A DNA stretch of 44,710 nucleotides from an uncultured Candidatus Saccharibacteria bacterium (lineage in GTDB: Bacteria > Patescibacteria > Saccharimonadia > Saccharimonadales > CAMLKC01): NCBI GenBank assembly GCA_946479025.1, contig CAMLDM010000003.1, forward strand, positions 1 through 44,710. Reading direction: 5' to 3'. Within the stretch, counting starts at the first letter, position 1. Each line of letters begins with the position of its first letter. The translations under genes and the position numbers were made by a program. The notes beneath the pieces are model-generated. The model made no database searches. It was not told where the DNA came from and saw nothing but the letters and a program-made list of their open reading frames with translations. Below are positions 7,370 to 16,872 of the stretch, one piece after another.

Positions 7370-8233
7370 GTGGGTGGAAAACTAACAATCACACAGCTCG
7401 AACAAAAGGCGAATGACATTCGCAAAGACATCATTCGCATGCTAGAAGAAGCTGGCAGCGGGCATAGCGCGGGCCCACTTGATCTTGCCGACATTGTGAC
7501 GGCGCTCTATTTCAATATCATGAATATCGATCCCAACAAGCCGGAATGGTCTGAACGTGATCTCTTTTTCCTCAGTAACGGCCACACGGTTCCTGTGCAG
7601 TATGCGGCGCTTGCTGAGCGCGGCTATTTCCCGCTGGAAGAGTTGCAGACGCTTCGTAAGCTAGGCAGCCGCCTGCAAGGTCACCCGGAGCGTACCAAGC
7701 TCCCCGGCCTAGAAAACACCAGCGGCCCTCTCGGGAGTGGTCTTAGCCAGGCGGCGGGCGTTGCTTACAGCTTGCAGTACCTCGATAATGCCAAGCACCG
7801 CTGGGTATATGTGGTGACGGGTGACGGCGAACTTGATGAAGGTAACATTTGGGAAGCCGCGATGTTTGCCGGCAAATATAAGCTGAGTCAGCTAATTGTA
7901 TTTATAGACCGCAATAATATACAGATTGACGGCACGACCGACGACGTTATGCCGCTTGAGGATCTTCGCGGTAAGTGGGAGAGCTTCGGCTGGCACGTCC
8001 AGGAAATCGATGGGCACAATATTGAAAGCGTGATTGATGCTGCCAGTATGGCACGGGCAATCAGTAACAAGCCGAGTATTATTATTTCGCACACAATTCC
8101 GGGCAAAGGTGTCGACTTTATGGAGTACGACTACCACTGGCACGGTGCGCCGCCGAATAGTGAGCAGGCCAAAGACGCGTTGGAAAAACTGCGCACGCTT
8201 GACGGTAAGATTACACACGAAGGGATGGCGTAA
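7370..8233 (+). CDS. Transketolase, N-terminal (thiamine diphosphate-binding) subunit
   Basis: 287 residues from a GTG start. It contains the conserved His of GSGHSAG, SNGH, and the thiamine-diphosphate motif GDGELDEG followed by the Asn of DRNN. It ends where the pyrimidine-binding half of a one-piece transketolase would begin. The partner half is the next gene, which overlaps it by one base (TAATG), so the two are surely co-translated to form one enzyme. The reaction moves two-carbon units between xylulose-5-phosphate and aldose phosphates. The start is not certain: the GGGAGG site lies about 13 nt upstream. Confidence 0.93.
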   Translation: MGGKLTITQLEQKANDIRKDIIRMLEEAGSGHSAGPLDLADIVTALYFNIMNIDPNKPEWSERDLFFLSNGHTVPVQYAALAERGYFPLEELQTLRKLGSRLQGHPERTKLPGLENTSGPLGSGLSQAAGVAYSLQYLDNAKHRWVYVVTGDGELDEGNIWEAAMFAGKYKLSQLIVFIDRNNIQIDGTTDDVMPLEDLRGKWESFGWHVQEIDGHNIESVIDAASMARAISNKPSIIISHTIPGKGVDFMEYDYHWHGAPPNSEQAKDALEKLRTLDGKITHEGMA

Positions 8234-9231
8234 TGACCTCATTTCCACTCAATTCAGAACTATACAATGATGATGTAAAACAGGAGCCAATCCGAGCAGG
8301 CTTTGGCCGCGGCTTAAAGGTTGCCGGTGAAGCGAACGATAAGATCGTTGCGCTTTGTGCCGACCTCACCGATAGCACGAAGATGTCTGATTTTAAGGCG
8401 GCTTTTCCTGAGCGCTTTATCGAAATGGGTATCGCCGAGCAGAACCTTGTAACGGTAGCCAGCGGTTTGGCACGTGCCGGTAAGATTCCGTTTACTAGCA
8501 GTTATGCGGCGTTCAGTCCTGGTCGCAACTGGGAGCAGATCCGCACGACTATCGCGCTCAATGACCAGCCGGTCAAAATTGTCGGCTCACACGCCGGAAT
8601 CAGTGTCGGTCCGGATGGCGCGACACACCAGATGCTTGAGGACCTTGCATTGATGCGTGTGCTTCCAAATATGGTCGTACTTGCGCCGGGCGATAGTATC
8701 GAAGCCGAAAAAGCCACGCGCGCCATCGCCGAAAATGGCAAGCCAAGCTACATGCGCCTCGCTCGCGAGAAAACGCCAATTTTCAGCACGGACGAATCGC
8801 CGTTTGAGATCGGTAAAGCATACGTGCTTCGTGAAGGTCACGACATTACACTGCTTGGCACTGGTACGATGACCTATCATCTTTTGGTCGCGGCGAAAAT
8901 GTTGGAGGAACGAGGCGTGCAGGCGGAAGTTGTGCACGTGCCGACCGTTAAACCGCTCGACGAAGAGACGATCCTTGCAAGCATCCGCAAAACCGGGCGG
9001 GCGCTGACTGCCGAAGAGGCGCAAATGAACGGCGGCTTTGGTGGCGCGATTGCTGAGCTTCTGGGCGATAAGCTGCCGACACCTCTGCGGCGCATCGGCA
9101 TGAAAGACCGCTTCGGTGAAAGCGGCGAACCGGCCGAGCTTATGAAACACTTCGGATTCGATGGGGTTTCGGTGGCCGATCAAGCGGCGCAGTTTATTAG
9201 CGAAGTGCCACGTTATCATCAAGGGTTTTAA
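8233..9231 (+). CDS. Transketolase, C-terminal subunit
   Basis: 332 residues. The pyrimidine-binding domain has the catalytic glutamate in MGIAEQN and the SSYAAF and SHAGISVGPDGATHQ stretches typical of transketolase, then the C-terminal domain with AEEAQMNGGFG and RIGMKDRFGESG. It completes the enzyme started by the previous gene. Split transketolases occur in many archaea and CPR bacteria; DXS can be excluded because the sequence follows the transketolase pattern and the N-half lacks DXS features. The aldolase gene follows after a 9-nt gap with AAGGAG. Confidence 0.94.
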   Translation: MTSFPLNSELYNDDVKQEPIRAGFGRGLKVAGEANDKIVALCADLTDSTKMSDFKAAFPERFIEMGIAEQNLVTVASGLARAGKIPFTSSYAAFSPGRNWEQIRTTIALNDQPVKIVGSHAGISVGPDGATHQMLEDLALMRVLPNMVVLAPGDSIEAEKATRAIAENGKPSYMRLAREKTPIFSTDESPFEIGKAYVLREGHDITLLGTGTMTYHLLVAAKMLEERGVQAEVVHVPTVKPLDEETILASIRKTGRALTAEEAQMNGGFGGAIAELLGDKLPTPLRRIGMKDRFGESGEPAELMKHFGFDGVSVADQAAQFISEVPRYHQGF

Positions 9232-9240
9232 GGAGAAATT

Positions 9241-10152
9241 ATGAGCCTATCAATCAAACAGATCCGAGACAACACGGTCCGTGCACGCCACCTTATGCAG
9301 CGTTCGCGTTCCCAGCATTTTGCAGTCGGAGCGTTCAATATCGACAACCAGGAGACTTTGATTGCTGTTTCAAAAGCCGCACAAAAGCTCCAATCGCCAG
9401 TGCTCGTAGAGGTGAGTCATGGTGAAGTGGAGGCGATTGGCCTGGATAACATCCGTGATATGGTAGACAACTACCGAGCCGAATACGGAGTTGAAATGTA
9501 CATCAATCTCGATCACAGTCCGACGGTCGAAGCCTGTAAACGCGCCATTGACGCCGGATTTGAGTTTATTCACATCGATATTTCTCAGGCAAACCACGAC
9601 GCGACGCACGAGGAGATCGTGGCAAAAACCCGTGAAGTCGTAGAGTACGCCAAATTTACCGGCGCGTTGGTGGAGGCTGAGCCGCACTACTTCGGCGGAT
9701 CGTCCAATCTCCACACCGAAGATATCGACTACGAAGAAATCAAGAAGACGTTCAGTACGCCAGAGGGAACAAAAGAGTTCGTTGAGGCTACGGGAATCGA
9801 TACGTTTGCAGCAGCTGTGGGGAATCTTCACGGTAAATACCCGGTGCCAAAAGAGCTTGACCTTGAACTTTTGCAGCGTATCCGCGACGCGATTGATTGC
9901 CAGATTAGCCTGCATGGCGGGAGCGGTACGCCGCTGCACTTCTTTGAGGATGCGGCGAAAATCGGTGTGAGCAAAATCAACATCAACAGTGATATGCGAT
10001 ATGTCTTTCGCAAAACACTTGAAAAAGTTCTCGCTGAACACCCGGATGAGTATGCCATCGTTAAGCTGATGCCGGAAGTCTACGGGGCTGTTCAGGCAGT
10101 AGTTGAAGAGAAGATCCAGGCCTTTGGGAGTGCCGGAAAGGCTGTCGTTTAG
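9241..10152 (+). CDS. fba: Class II fructose-bisphosphate aldolase
   Basis: 303 residues. Zinc-site histidines occur in NLDHSP, GNLHGKY and SLHGGSG, and NINSDMR holds the substrate-binding Asn/Asp. The AAGGAG site is 6 nt before the ATG. The family cleaves or forms fructose-1,6-bisphosphate from dihydroxyacetone phosphate and glyceraldehyde-3-phosphate. The tagatose-bisphosphate branch is similar, and some family members also act on sedoheptulose-1,7-bisphosphate, so exact substrate use is open. It sits in the same run as transketolase and the kinase. Confidence 0.93.
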   Translation: MSLSIKQIRDNTVRARHLMQRSRSQHFAVGAFNIDNQETLIAVSKAAQKLQSPVLVEVSHGEVEAIGLDNIRDMVDNYRAEYGVEMYINLDHSPTVEACKRAIDAGFEFIHIDISQANHDATHEEIVAKTREVVEYAKFTGALVEAEPHYFGGSSNLHTEDIDYEEIKKTFSTPEGTKEFVEATGIDTFAAAVGNLHGKYPVPKELDLELLQRIRDAIDCQISLHGGSGTPLHFFEDAAKIGVSKININSDMRYVFRKTLEKVLAEHPDEYAIVKLMPEVYGAVQAVVEEKIQAFGSAGKAVV

Positions 10153-10163
10153 GGCGTACCGTT

Positions 10164-11135
10164 ATGACGATGAAAAAACCGACAATGCTCGCCATTGGAA
10201 AAGCATCGCAGGATGTTTTTCTACGAAGCAGCAAAGATTTTCAGCCGTACAAACATAAGGGTGTGCAATATGAAGAATTGCCGCTTGGCAAAAAAATCCA
10301 CGTCGACGATATTTTCTTCACCACAGGTGGTAACGCCACGAATGTCGCCGTAACGTTCGCACGGCAAGATCTGCATAGCAAGTATGCGTGGACACTTGGT
10401 ACCGACGTCATAAGCCAGGCGATTTTAAAAGCGCTCGACGATGAGGGTGTCGATACGACCGGTGTATTGCATGACCCCGACTATCATGCCAGCTACTCGA
10501 CAATTCTGTTGGCGCCCACGGGCGAGCGTACGGTGCTTAACTACAAGGGAACGACACTTAAAGGTCACACATCCCCCTTTGAACTTGTGTTTATGGAAGA
10601 TGCCGATTGGCTGTACCTTTCGTCGATCAACGACATGCCGCTGCTGGATAAAATTGTGAGCAAGGCCGAAAAGTCCGGTGTGAAAGTAATGATGAATCCG
10701 TCGGGTATCGAGCTGAGCGAGCCGCAGAAGCTGAAGTCTATCCTTGAAGATGTCGAGGTCATTTCGCTTAACAAAGAGGAGGCGCAGGAATTGGTTGAGG
10801 GTCAGACATTGGAAGAGCTGGTTCGCCATCTGACACACTACTGTCCGGTCGTCATTGTGTCGGACGGACCAAACGGCGTGATGGCTACGGATTCTAAAAC
10901 GATTGTCCGTGCCGGAATGTATGAAGACGTGCCGGTTGTAGATCGCACGGGGGCTGGCGATGCGTTTGGGTCCGGCTTTTTAAGCCAGTGGGCGCTCGGA
11001 AAGTCCCTAAAAGAGTCGATTATCTTTGCAAGCGCTAACTCCACGTCGGTGGTGACGCAAATCGGCGCCAAGGCGGGTATTCTGCACGCAAATGCCAAGC
11101 TCCACGAAATGCCGCTCCACGAAAAGCCGTTTTAG
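10164..11135 (+). CDS. PfkB-family sugar or nucleoside kinase
   Basis: 323 residues of the ribokinase fold. The N-terminal GGNATNVAVTFARQ motif (about residues 53-66) and C-terminal DRTGAGDAFGSGF (about 260), which holds the catalytic Asp and anion hole, are both intact. The family phosphorylates ribose, fructose phosphates, adenosine or related compounds with ATP. The sequence does not settle the substrate. Its place after aldolase and transketolase suggests a sugar phosphate or ribose. The start at 10164 or the nearby ATG 10170 cannot be told apart; no strong ribosome site is seen, suggesting coupling to fba 11 nt upstream. Confidence 0.88.
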   Translation: MTMKKPTMLAIGKASQDVFLRSSKDFQPYKHKGVQYEELPLGKKIHVDDIFFTTGGNATNVAVTFARQDLHSKYAWTLGTDVISQAILKALDDEGVDTTGVLHDPDYHASYSTILLAPTGERTVLNYKGTTLKGHTSPFELVFMEDADWLYLSSINDMPLLDKIVSKAEKSGVKVMMNPSGIELSEPQKLKSILEDVEVISLNKEEAQELVEGQTLEELVRHLTHYCPVVIVSDGPNGVMATDSKTIVRAGMYEDVPVVDRTGAGDAFGSGFLSQWALGKSLKESIIFASANSTSVVTQIGAKAGILHANAKLHEMPLHEKPF

Positions 11136-11154
11136 TACCCAAGCATAAGCATGA

Positions 11155-11184
11155 TATACTGGAAATCAGACAGAACAAAAGAGG
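11155..11184 (+). promoter_or_regulatory. Promoter and RBS of the 415-residue unknown gene
   Basis: Extended -10 TGATATACT (box 11155-11160), then an AGAGGA ribosome site (11179-11184) 11 nt before the ATG. This unit has a normal leader of about 29 nt. Confidence 0.6.
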
Positions 11185-11195
11185 AAAACTGACAC

Positions 11196-12443
11196 ATGGC
11201 AAAATTTCTACGCGACCTACTCGATGCTGAAGAGCCGATTTTTTCGCAATCATTAGTACAACTTGAACGCGCAAGCGGACAGCAGGGTGCTGATGCCCGC
11301 TTAATCGGTGATATTACCGAGAAAGCGCATGCCAGTATGCGTGCTCTTGGGCTTGATCCCGCAAATACCACCGGCAAAGAGCTGTACCGCGCACTTGATG
11401 CGCGCGTAGCTGCCGACAATGCACGCGTGGCAAAGATTATCGGCGCCGACGACCCGGAAGATGTCCGAAAAGCAATTCCGCACATGGTAAAGGCGGCCGA
11501 GGGCGTGAAGTTCAACCGCAAGGTGTTTGTGTTGAAGCACGACAAAGCAAAAGACCTCCTGCGCCAAATGCCACCGCAGAACCTCATGGAAAAATTGGGA
11601 TACAGCAATGTAGAAGATATGTTCAAAGGTGAGGACTTCGATGAAATCTATCCGGCCCTGCGTTTTTCTGAAGGTGGTGAATGGCTGAATAAATACAACG
11701 AACTATTCAAGACAATCACGCCCGACGATTACGAAGAACGAGATATTCGCATCGTGGTCATGGACCATGACAAATACGTCGACATGGCGACGCATTTCGT
11801 GGAGAAAAAGCTGCATAATATTACCCATACGAAAGAGATGGGCATTATCGTGGTCGTTCCAATGCACGCCGAGCGCATGCGCGGCCTTATGCTAAAAAGT
11901 CTGCCGCTGCTGTTGCACTACATGAATGAAGTCAAACTGTACTCGACTTTCTTCAAGTTAAAAAGCAAGGGCAAGAATTTCGGCGAGACGGTAGTAAATA
12001 CACTGATTGCCGATCCGGGCAATGCCAGTCAAATGGCGGGGCAGTTCATTCACTGGCGCGTGATTCAGCGCTACTTTGGTAAGCTGAAAGACGAATCGCA
12101 TCTGGAGGCGTTCGAACCGCACGTTCAGCCGGAAGATTTGCACTGGCGCCGCGCCGAAGATTTGCTATATCAGATTGACCCTGAGCTGGAGTTCTGGAAA
12201 GACCGTGACTATGTGGGCTTAAGCTTCGGCGAGGCTACTCCAGTTGCCTTTAATTTGTTTGACGTTAGCTTCGCATATTCAAACGGTGAGCCGTACGAAA
12301 GTCGCTATGTCTATCACTTCCGTGAAAGCCTGTGGAACGAAATTTTTGCGCGGTACATGGGGCTTGGCAACCTTGAGCAGCAGGTATTGCAACAGCTTGA
12401 TAATGATATGGTAGCGCCCGAAAAATTGAAGGTGGAGAAATAA
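11196..12443 (+). CDS. Conserved-looking protein of unknown function
   Basis: 415 residues; no family recognised. It has no membrane helix or signal peptide, an acidic-basic mixed composition, and several stretches that look like buried strands or helices (GIIVVVPMHAERM, LMLKSLPLLLHYMNE). The N-terminal 100 residues are helical and the C-terminus is rich in aromatic residues (VYHFRESLWNEIFARYM). It starts an operon that continues with a SLOG-like protein one base after its stop and a membrane-anchored protein. Codon use matches its neighbours, so it looks like a native core gene of this lineage. Function unknown. Confidence 0.85.
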   Translation: MAKFLRDLLDAEEPIFSQSLVQLERASGQQGADARLIGDITEKAHASMRALGLDPANTTGKELYRALDARVAADNARVAKIIGADDPEDVRKAIPHMVKAAEGVKFNRKVFVLKHDKAKDLLRQMPPQNLMEKLGYSNVEDMFKGEDFDEIYPALRFSEGGEWLNKYNELFKTITPDDYEERDIRIVVMDHDKYVDMATHFVEKKLHNITHTKEMGIIVVVPMHAERMRGLMLKSLPLLLHYMNEVKLYSTFFKLKSKGKNFGETVVNTLIADPGNASQMAGQFIHWRVIQRYFGKLKDESHLEAFEPHVQPEDLHWRRAEDLLYQIDPELEFWKDRDYVGLSFGEATPVAFNLFDVSFAYSNGEPYESRYVYHFRESLWNEIFARYMGLGNLEQQVLQQLDNDMVAPEKLKVEK

Positions 12444-12444
12444 T

Positions 12445-13053
12445 ATGCGATATCAGATTTGTGTGTCGGGCGCAGCGAGTGGTGATACGGTCCATACGTC
12501 GCATCAGCTTGCATATGATCTTGGTCAGGCTATCGCACAGTCGGGCAAGACGCTTCTTACTGGCGCAACTGTTGGACTGCCGCATTATGCGGCTATGGGA
12601 TTCATGAGCGTGCCGGATTCTAAGGGAGTTTCTGTAGGATTCTCACCGGCTACGTCGTTCCGTGAACATGTGGCAACCTACCGGCTGCCAACTAGAGAGT
12701 TCGATTACATCAACTTTACGGGTATGGAGTATGTTGGCCGTGACGTGCACCTTGTTCGGAGCTGCGACGGCATCATCACGGTCGGCGGACGCATGGGAAG
12801 CCTGCATGAGCTTTCTACTGCGCTGGAGAGCCGTAAGGTATGCGGCATTTTGCTTGGGAGCGGAGGCCTGGCCGATTACGCTCATACGCTGCTTGATCAT
12901 ATTGAGGCACCGGGTGCCAAGGATGTCATTTTCGACACCGACCCGAAGCGACTAGTGCAAAAAGTGGTTGACGCACTCGATAAGAAATATGCCGACTTTA
13001 CAGACGATGGCACTGACAGTTTCCTAAGTGCAAAACGTTCAGGAAGGGGGTAA
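12445..13053 (+). CDS. SLOG/LOG-like Rossmann nucleotide-binding protein
   Basis: 202 residues. The fold is suggested by an N-terminal strand ending in SGAASGD, TLLTGATVGLPHYAAMG (the glycine-rich nucleotide loop), then GIITVGGRMGSLHELSTAL, which matches the PGGxGTxxE motif of LOG/lysine-decarboxylase-like proteins in place and spacing, with HE where GTxxE is usual. Members hydrolyse nucleotide N-glycosidic bonds (LOG phosphoribohydrolase) or bind nucleotide ligands as sensors. The changed motif makes activity uncertain. It is translated from directly after the 415-residue unknown, which hints at a shared task. Confidence 0.72.
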   Translation: MRYQICVSGAASGDTVHTSHQLAYDLGQAIAQSGKTLLTGATVGLPHYAAMGFMSVPDSKGVSVGFSPATSFREHVATYRLPTREFDYINFTGMEYVGRDVHLVRSCDGIITVGGRMGSLHELSTALESRKVCGILLGSGGLADYAHTLLDHIEAPGAKDVIFDTDPKRLVQKVVDALDKKYADFTDDGTDSFLSAKRSGRG

Positions 13054-13060
13054 AACCAAC

Positions 13061-13798
13061 ATGGCATTGAAGAGGGAATCCGGCAGTCTTGTAGCCGTTA
13101 TTGTTGTCATACTTTTCATTGCGCTTATGGCCGCGCTGGGGATTATTTTTTACCAGAATTTCATCACCCGCCCGCAGCAAAACAACGCCAAGCAAGACAC
13201 GCCGGAGTCAAAGAGCAGTCGTCAGCAAAAAACAGCGCGCATCGCCTTCAATAACACCATCTATGCGATAGACTACCCCGACAGTGGCTGGACGCTCGAT
13301 ACAAAGGCGCAAAATTCAGGAAGCTACGCCTCGCTTACGACTTCGGATAATAAGGTGCAGGTGCATTTGGAAATCGCTCCAACGCAGGCAAACGATATCT
13401 GTAGTCCAGCCGACGGTTTGCTGGTAAGCGACTACAAGGTATCTCCGGGTCCTGTGGTTACAAGGCTGACCGACAAGCCGCTCTACCTCGTGGAGGCTTT
13501 GACCGACGCGAAAGGAGGTGGCTACCAGTACGTTATCGGCTTGATTCCGGATGGCGGTGAAACACATGCTTCGGTTGGGGTGTCCCATTGTGAGGTTGTC
13601 TCTGTGGGCATGGCTTCCCGGCCGATTGTGGGAGATACTGGGCTGGCGCAGCCAGGAATATTGGCGAGTATTATCTTTCCGGAACTACCGAGAGGTACCC
13701 AAAAAGCGGCCGCGGACATGCAGACCATCAAAGATCTTATGAATACAGAGGATTACAAGACAGCCGTTAAGATACTCGAGTCGGCGCGCAAAGAGTAG
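13061..13798 (+). CDS. Membrane-anchored protein of unknown function
   Basis: 245 residues. A short basic N-terminus is followed by one strong hydrophobic helix (about residues 9-35, [20 protein letters not shown]), then a Gln/Lys/Ser-rich linker and an exported domain of about 180 residues containing two cysteines that could pair (DICSPAD and SHCEVV). The last part is helical. I start at ATG 13061, which has a perfect AGGAAGGGGG site overlapping the previous stop; an in-frame start at 13028 would lie inside the previous gene. It is the third gene of the operon and lies just before uvrB. Function unknown. Confidence 0.8.
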   Translation: MALKRESGSLVAVIVVILFIALMAALGIIFYQNFITRPQQNNAKQDTPESKSSRQQKTARIAFNNTIYAIDYPDSGWTLDTKAQNSGSYASLTTSDNKVQVHLEIAPTQANDICSPADGLLVSDYKVSPGPVVTRLTDKPLYLVEALTDAKGGGYQYVIGLIPDGGETHASVGVSHCEVVSVGMASRPIVGDTGLAQPGILASIIFPELPRGTQKAAADMQTIKDLMNTEDYKTAVKILESARKE

Positions 13799-13804
13799 TA
13801 TACT
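13799..13804 (+). promoter_or_regulatory. uvrB -10 box (leaderless)
   Basis: TATACT overlaps the stop region of the previous gene and lies 7 nt before the uvrB ATG. GGTAAGG between them might also serve as a weak ribosome site on read-through mRNA. Confidence 0.5.
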
Positions 13805-13811
13805 GGTAAGG

Positions 13812-15785
13812 ATGAGCCAGAAGTTTCAACTCGAGACGAAATACCAGCCGACCGGCGATCAGCCAAGCGCGATCGCGCAGCTTATTGATGGTCTCGAAAA
13901 TGGTGAGCGTGAACAGACGCTGCTTGGTGTAACGGGTTCGGGTAAGACATTTACCATGGCGAATATCATTCAAAACCGCCAGGTACCAACGCTTGTTTTG
14001 GCGCACAATAAAACACTCGCCGCCCAGCTGTACAGCGAGTTCAAAGCGTTTTTCCCGAATAACGAAGTTCACTATTTTGTCAGTTACTTCGATTATTACC
14101 AGCCTGAGGCATACATCTCGAGCAGCGATACGTACATCGAAAAAGACAGTAAAATCAACGATGAAATCGACCGTCTGCGCCACGCGGCAACCAGCGCGCT
14201 TTTAACTCGCCGCGACGTGATTATCGTGGCAAGTGTCAGCTGTATTTATGGCATTGGCTCGCCGGATGATTATGCGGAGATGTCAATCAAAGTAACAAGA
14301 GGTGAGCGCCGCCAGCAGGATAAATTCGTCCGGTTGCTTACTGACATTCAATACCAGAGAAACGACATTGATTTTCACCGTGGAACGTTCCGCGTGAAGG
14401 GCGACGTGGTTGATATATTTCCGGCCGGGCAGGACGTGGCATATCGCATTGAGTTTTTTGGCGATGAGGTTGATCGTATCACGCAGATCGATCCACTGAC
14501 CGGCGAGATTCTCGGCGAACCGGCTAGCTGTACAATTTTCCCGAGCAGTCACTACGTAACGCCAAAACAAAAATTGGAGCATGCCATCGAAGGCATCAAA
14601 AAAGAATTCGAAGAGCGCGTGGAGTGGTTTGAAAAACACAATAAGCTGCTTGAAGCGCAGCGCCTTTCCCAGCGCACGAAATATGACATCGAAATGCTGG
14701 AAGAAACAGGTTTCGTGAAGGGAATCGAAAACTATTCGCGCTATCTCACTAATCGTGAGCCGGGCCAGCAGCCGGCGACGCTGCTTGACTACTTCCCGGA
14801 TGATTTTTTGCTGCTCGTCGATGAAAGTCACCAGAGTCTACCGCAGGTGCGCGGCATGTACAATGGCGACCGGGCGCGAAAAGAGGTGCTGGTTGAGTAT
14901 GGCTTCCGTCTTCCAAGTGCGCTCGATAACCGGCCGCTGACATTCGCGGAATTTGACGGCCACATCAACCAGGCGGTGTACGTCTCGGCGACACCCGGCG
15001 ATTATGAGCTGAGTCACAGCCCGGAACCTGCTCAGCAGATTATCCGCCCGACGGGGCTGCTTGACCCAGAAATTATCATCCGGCCGACCGAAGGTCAGGT
15101 GGATGATCTGATTGCAGAAATCCGCGACCGGATTGAGAAACATCAGCGCGTGCTTGTGACGACGCTGACAAAACGCATGGCGGAAGACCTTTCGACCTAT
15201 CTTCAGGAGCTTGGTATTAAAACGGCGTATATTCACAGCGATGTTGATACGCTGGAGCGCGGCGATATTTTGAAAGACCTGCGCACTGGCGTGTACGACG
15301 TGCTTGTAGGAATCAACCTGCTGCGTGAAGGTCTGGACCTTCCGGAAGTGAGCATGGTGGCCATCATGGATGCCGACAAAGAAGGATTTTTGCGTTCGGA
15401 AAGCGCGTTGATCCAGACGATTGGACGTGCTGCGCGCCATCAGGAAGGCAAGGTATTTATGTATGCTGACAGCGTGACGCGTTCGATGAAGGCCGCCATA
15501 GACGAAACCAATCGCCGCCGCGGCATTCAGCAGGCATACAACGCCGAGCATGACATTACGCCGACGAGCATTGCAAAAGAGGTAGGCGAGGGACTTCGGG
15601 CGATCATTCCCGACAAAGAAAAGGACAAAGCTAAGAAGCTTGATCTCCGCAAAATTCCAAAAGACGAATACGCATCGCTCGTAAAAGAACTGACGAGCCA
15701 GATGGAACTTGCCAGCGCCAACCTGGAATTTGAAAAAGCAGCCGAGCTGCGCGATACGATAGCGGACATAAAGTCGAAAATGTGA
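13812..15785 (+). CDS. uvrB: Excinuclease ABC subunit B
   Basis: 657 residues, full length. The GVTGSGKT Walker A is at about residue 39, the beta-hairpin region with [14 protein letters not shown] follows, then LLLVDESH (Walker B/DEAH-like), helicase motifs including IGRAARH, and a C-terminal UVR domain (about 625-655, [13 protein letters not shown]) that contacts UvrC. UvrB checks DNA damage handed over by UvrA and positions UvrC for the double incision. The stop overlaps the next start (ATGTGATG), coupling it to an EEP-family gene. Confidence 0.98.
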   Translation: MSQKFQLETKYQPTGDQPSAIAQLIDGLENGEREQTLLGVTGSGKTFTMANIIQNRQVPTLVLAHNKTLAAQLYSEFKAFFPNNEVHYFVSYFDYYQPEAYISSSDTYIEKDSKINDEIDRLRHAATSALLTRRDVIIVASVSCIYGIGSPDDYAEMSIKVTRGERRQQDKFVRLLTDIQYQRNDIDFHRGTFRVKGDVVDIFPAGQDVAYRIEFFGDEVDRITQIDPLTGEILGEPASCTIFPSSHYVTPKQKLEHAIEGIKKEFEERVEWFEKHNKLLEAQRLSQRTKYDIEMLEETGFVKGIENYSRYLTNREPGQQPATLLDYFPDDFLLLVDESHQSLPQVRGMYNGDRARKEVLVEYGFRLPSALDNRPLTFAEFDGHINQAVYVSATPGDYELSHSPEPAQQIIRPTGLLDPEIIIRPTEGQVDDLIAEIRDRIEKHQRVLVTTLTKRMAEDLSTYLQELGIKTAYIHSDVDTLERGDILKDLRTGVYDVLVGINLLREGLDLPEVSMVAIMDADKEGFLRSESALIQTIGRAARHQEGKVFMYADSVTRSMKAAIDETNRRRGIQQAYNAEHDITPTSIAKEVGEGLRAIIPDKEKDKAKKLDLRKIPKDEYASLVKELTSQMELASANLEFEKAAELRDTIADIKSKM

Positions 15786-16618
15786 TGAGTATCAAACTTG
15801 CATCATGGAACGTCGAGGCGCGGCTTAGTGGCTACAAAAAACACGGTCGGGGAAGCGCGGAGCATATTTTAAGTGGAATTGTCCGGCTTGATGCGGACGT
15901 TCTGGTGCTACTTGAGGCGTATATGGACGCGCTTGCGCCCGGCGTAGATGAGCAGCTGCGAAAACTCGGCTATAAGATTTTTGAGACGCCATATGGAGAC
16001 TATGGCCGTGAAACCGAAAAATATATGAACGGACATATGCATCTTCGAGTGTTGAGTCGGATTCCTGCTATCCGGTACGAAATTATCCGTCCGGCCGACG
16101 TTCGGAATCTCCTGGTACTGTATGTGCGCGATCCGGAGACGGGTAAGGAGACGAGAATCATCGCTGCTCATCTTGAAGATCGTTCGGAGGCGGACCGTCT
16201 GAAACAGGTTGAAGAGCTCGTAAAATTCATTACGTCATCGGATGTACCGACAATTATGCTCGGCGATTTTAACGCAATGTGGCATAGGGGGCGAGCATGC
16301 CTGTTGAGTAGCGGCTGGGTGCGAGGAGTGGCAAAGATTATTCCGCATGAAGACCTTCGTTACGCACTCGAGCGTGCCACTGAAATGGCCATGGGGACGA
16401 CACTCAGTATCCTCACGGAGAGAACCGGCCTGCGGGAGGCTGACCCTAAAATCCGACCTACAGCAACGCCAAAGATGCGCGGAATGGAATGGATGCCGAG
16501 TATTCGACTGATTCAAATTGATCATATGCTCATCTCGCCAGGGGTGATTGCACGTGACTTTACGATTGGAAAGGATGGCGGCTCGGATCATCGGTCGATC
16601 TCGGCAGTTGTAGAATAG
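15785..16618 (+). CDS. Endonuclease/exonuclease/phosphatase (EEP) family protein
   Basis: 277 residues. The EEP signatures are in order: LASWNVEAR, a LLEAYMD metal-binding glutamate, the LGDFNAMW catalytic Asp/Asn pair, DHMLIS, and the terminal GSDHRSISAVV with the catalytic Asp-His. The fold covers AP endonucleases, DNases, sphingomyelinases and phosphatases. No signal peptide is present. Overlap with uvrB suggests a DNA repair nuclease, but the sequence lacks clear ExoIII features, so this is only an inference. The ATG at 15785 (TGATG overlap) is preferred over the GTG at 15782. Confidence 0.85.
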   Translation: MSIKLASWNVEARLSGYKKHGRGSAEHILSGIVRLDADVLVLLEAYMDALAPGVDEQLRKLGYKIFETPYGDYGRETEKYMNGHMHLRVLSRIPAIRYEIIRPADVRNLLVLYVRDPETGKETRIIAAHLEDRSEADRLKQVEELVKFITSSDVPTIMLGDFNAMWHRGRACLLSSGWVRGVAKIIPHEDLRYALERATEMAMGTTLSILTERTGLREADPKIRPTATPKMRGMEWMPSIRLIQIDHMLISPGVIARDFTIGKDGGSDHRSISAVVE

Positions 16619-16637
16619 ATTGCCCAACAGGGGACAG

Positions 16638-16675
16638 GCAAGTGGGTGCGGCTTGGTCGGGACTCTTGCTTTTTC
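16638..16675 (+). terminator. Possible terminator after the EEP gene
   Basis: GCAAG (16638-16642) can pair with CTTGC (16665-16669) with a GC-rich interior, followed by TTTTT. The inner pairing is imperfect. It overlaps the -35 of the helicase promoter. Confidence 0.4.
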
Positions 16676-16694
16676 GCGCTGCTTGTGCTATTAT
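16666..16694 (+). promoter_or_regulatory. DEAD-box helicase promoter
   Basis: TTGCTT (16666-16671), 17 bp, TATTAT (16689-16694) with an extended TGC. The predicted transcript start near 16701 gives a leader of about 170 nt, the longest in the window. Confidence 0.7.
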
Positions 16695-16699
16695 AAAAA

Positions 16700-16872
16700 A
16701 CATTGCATTCCATGAATGTCGAGCCTCTTTCAAAGATGCGCGCACCACGTAAACGCTACCAGGAGTAGCCGGCGCCACCACCGAAATATCCTCTCGCTGT
16801 TCTCTCAAGACTTAATGTCTTTATGTCTGCATACAGCTATTAATTTGAATAACGAAAGGGTTATTATTTCTT
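16700..16872 (+). promoter_or_regulatory. Long leader of the DEAD-box helicase with uORF and hairpin-held RBS
   Basis: The leader carries an 18-codon uORF (16712-16768, basic, starting MNVEPLSKM). Near its end it has a hairpin AATAAC (16848-16853) / loop GAAAGG / GTTATT (16860-16865). The only ribosome site, AAAGG, is the loop of this hairpin, 13 nt before the ATG. Long structured leaders are known on cold-shock DEAD-box helicase genes; a role in temperature or self-regulation here is inferred. Confidence 0.5.

Noticed and set aside
7370..9231. Frameshifted single transketolase or DXS gene
   Set aside because: The two halves end and start cleanly at a TAATG overlap at the natural domain border, a form known from split transketolases. 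This is not a frameshift.
14838..15551. 237-codon open frame antisense to uvrB
   Set aside because: It is fully inside a conserved gene, with Arg/His/Val-rich shadow composition and no start signal.
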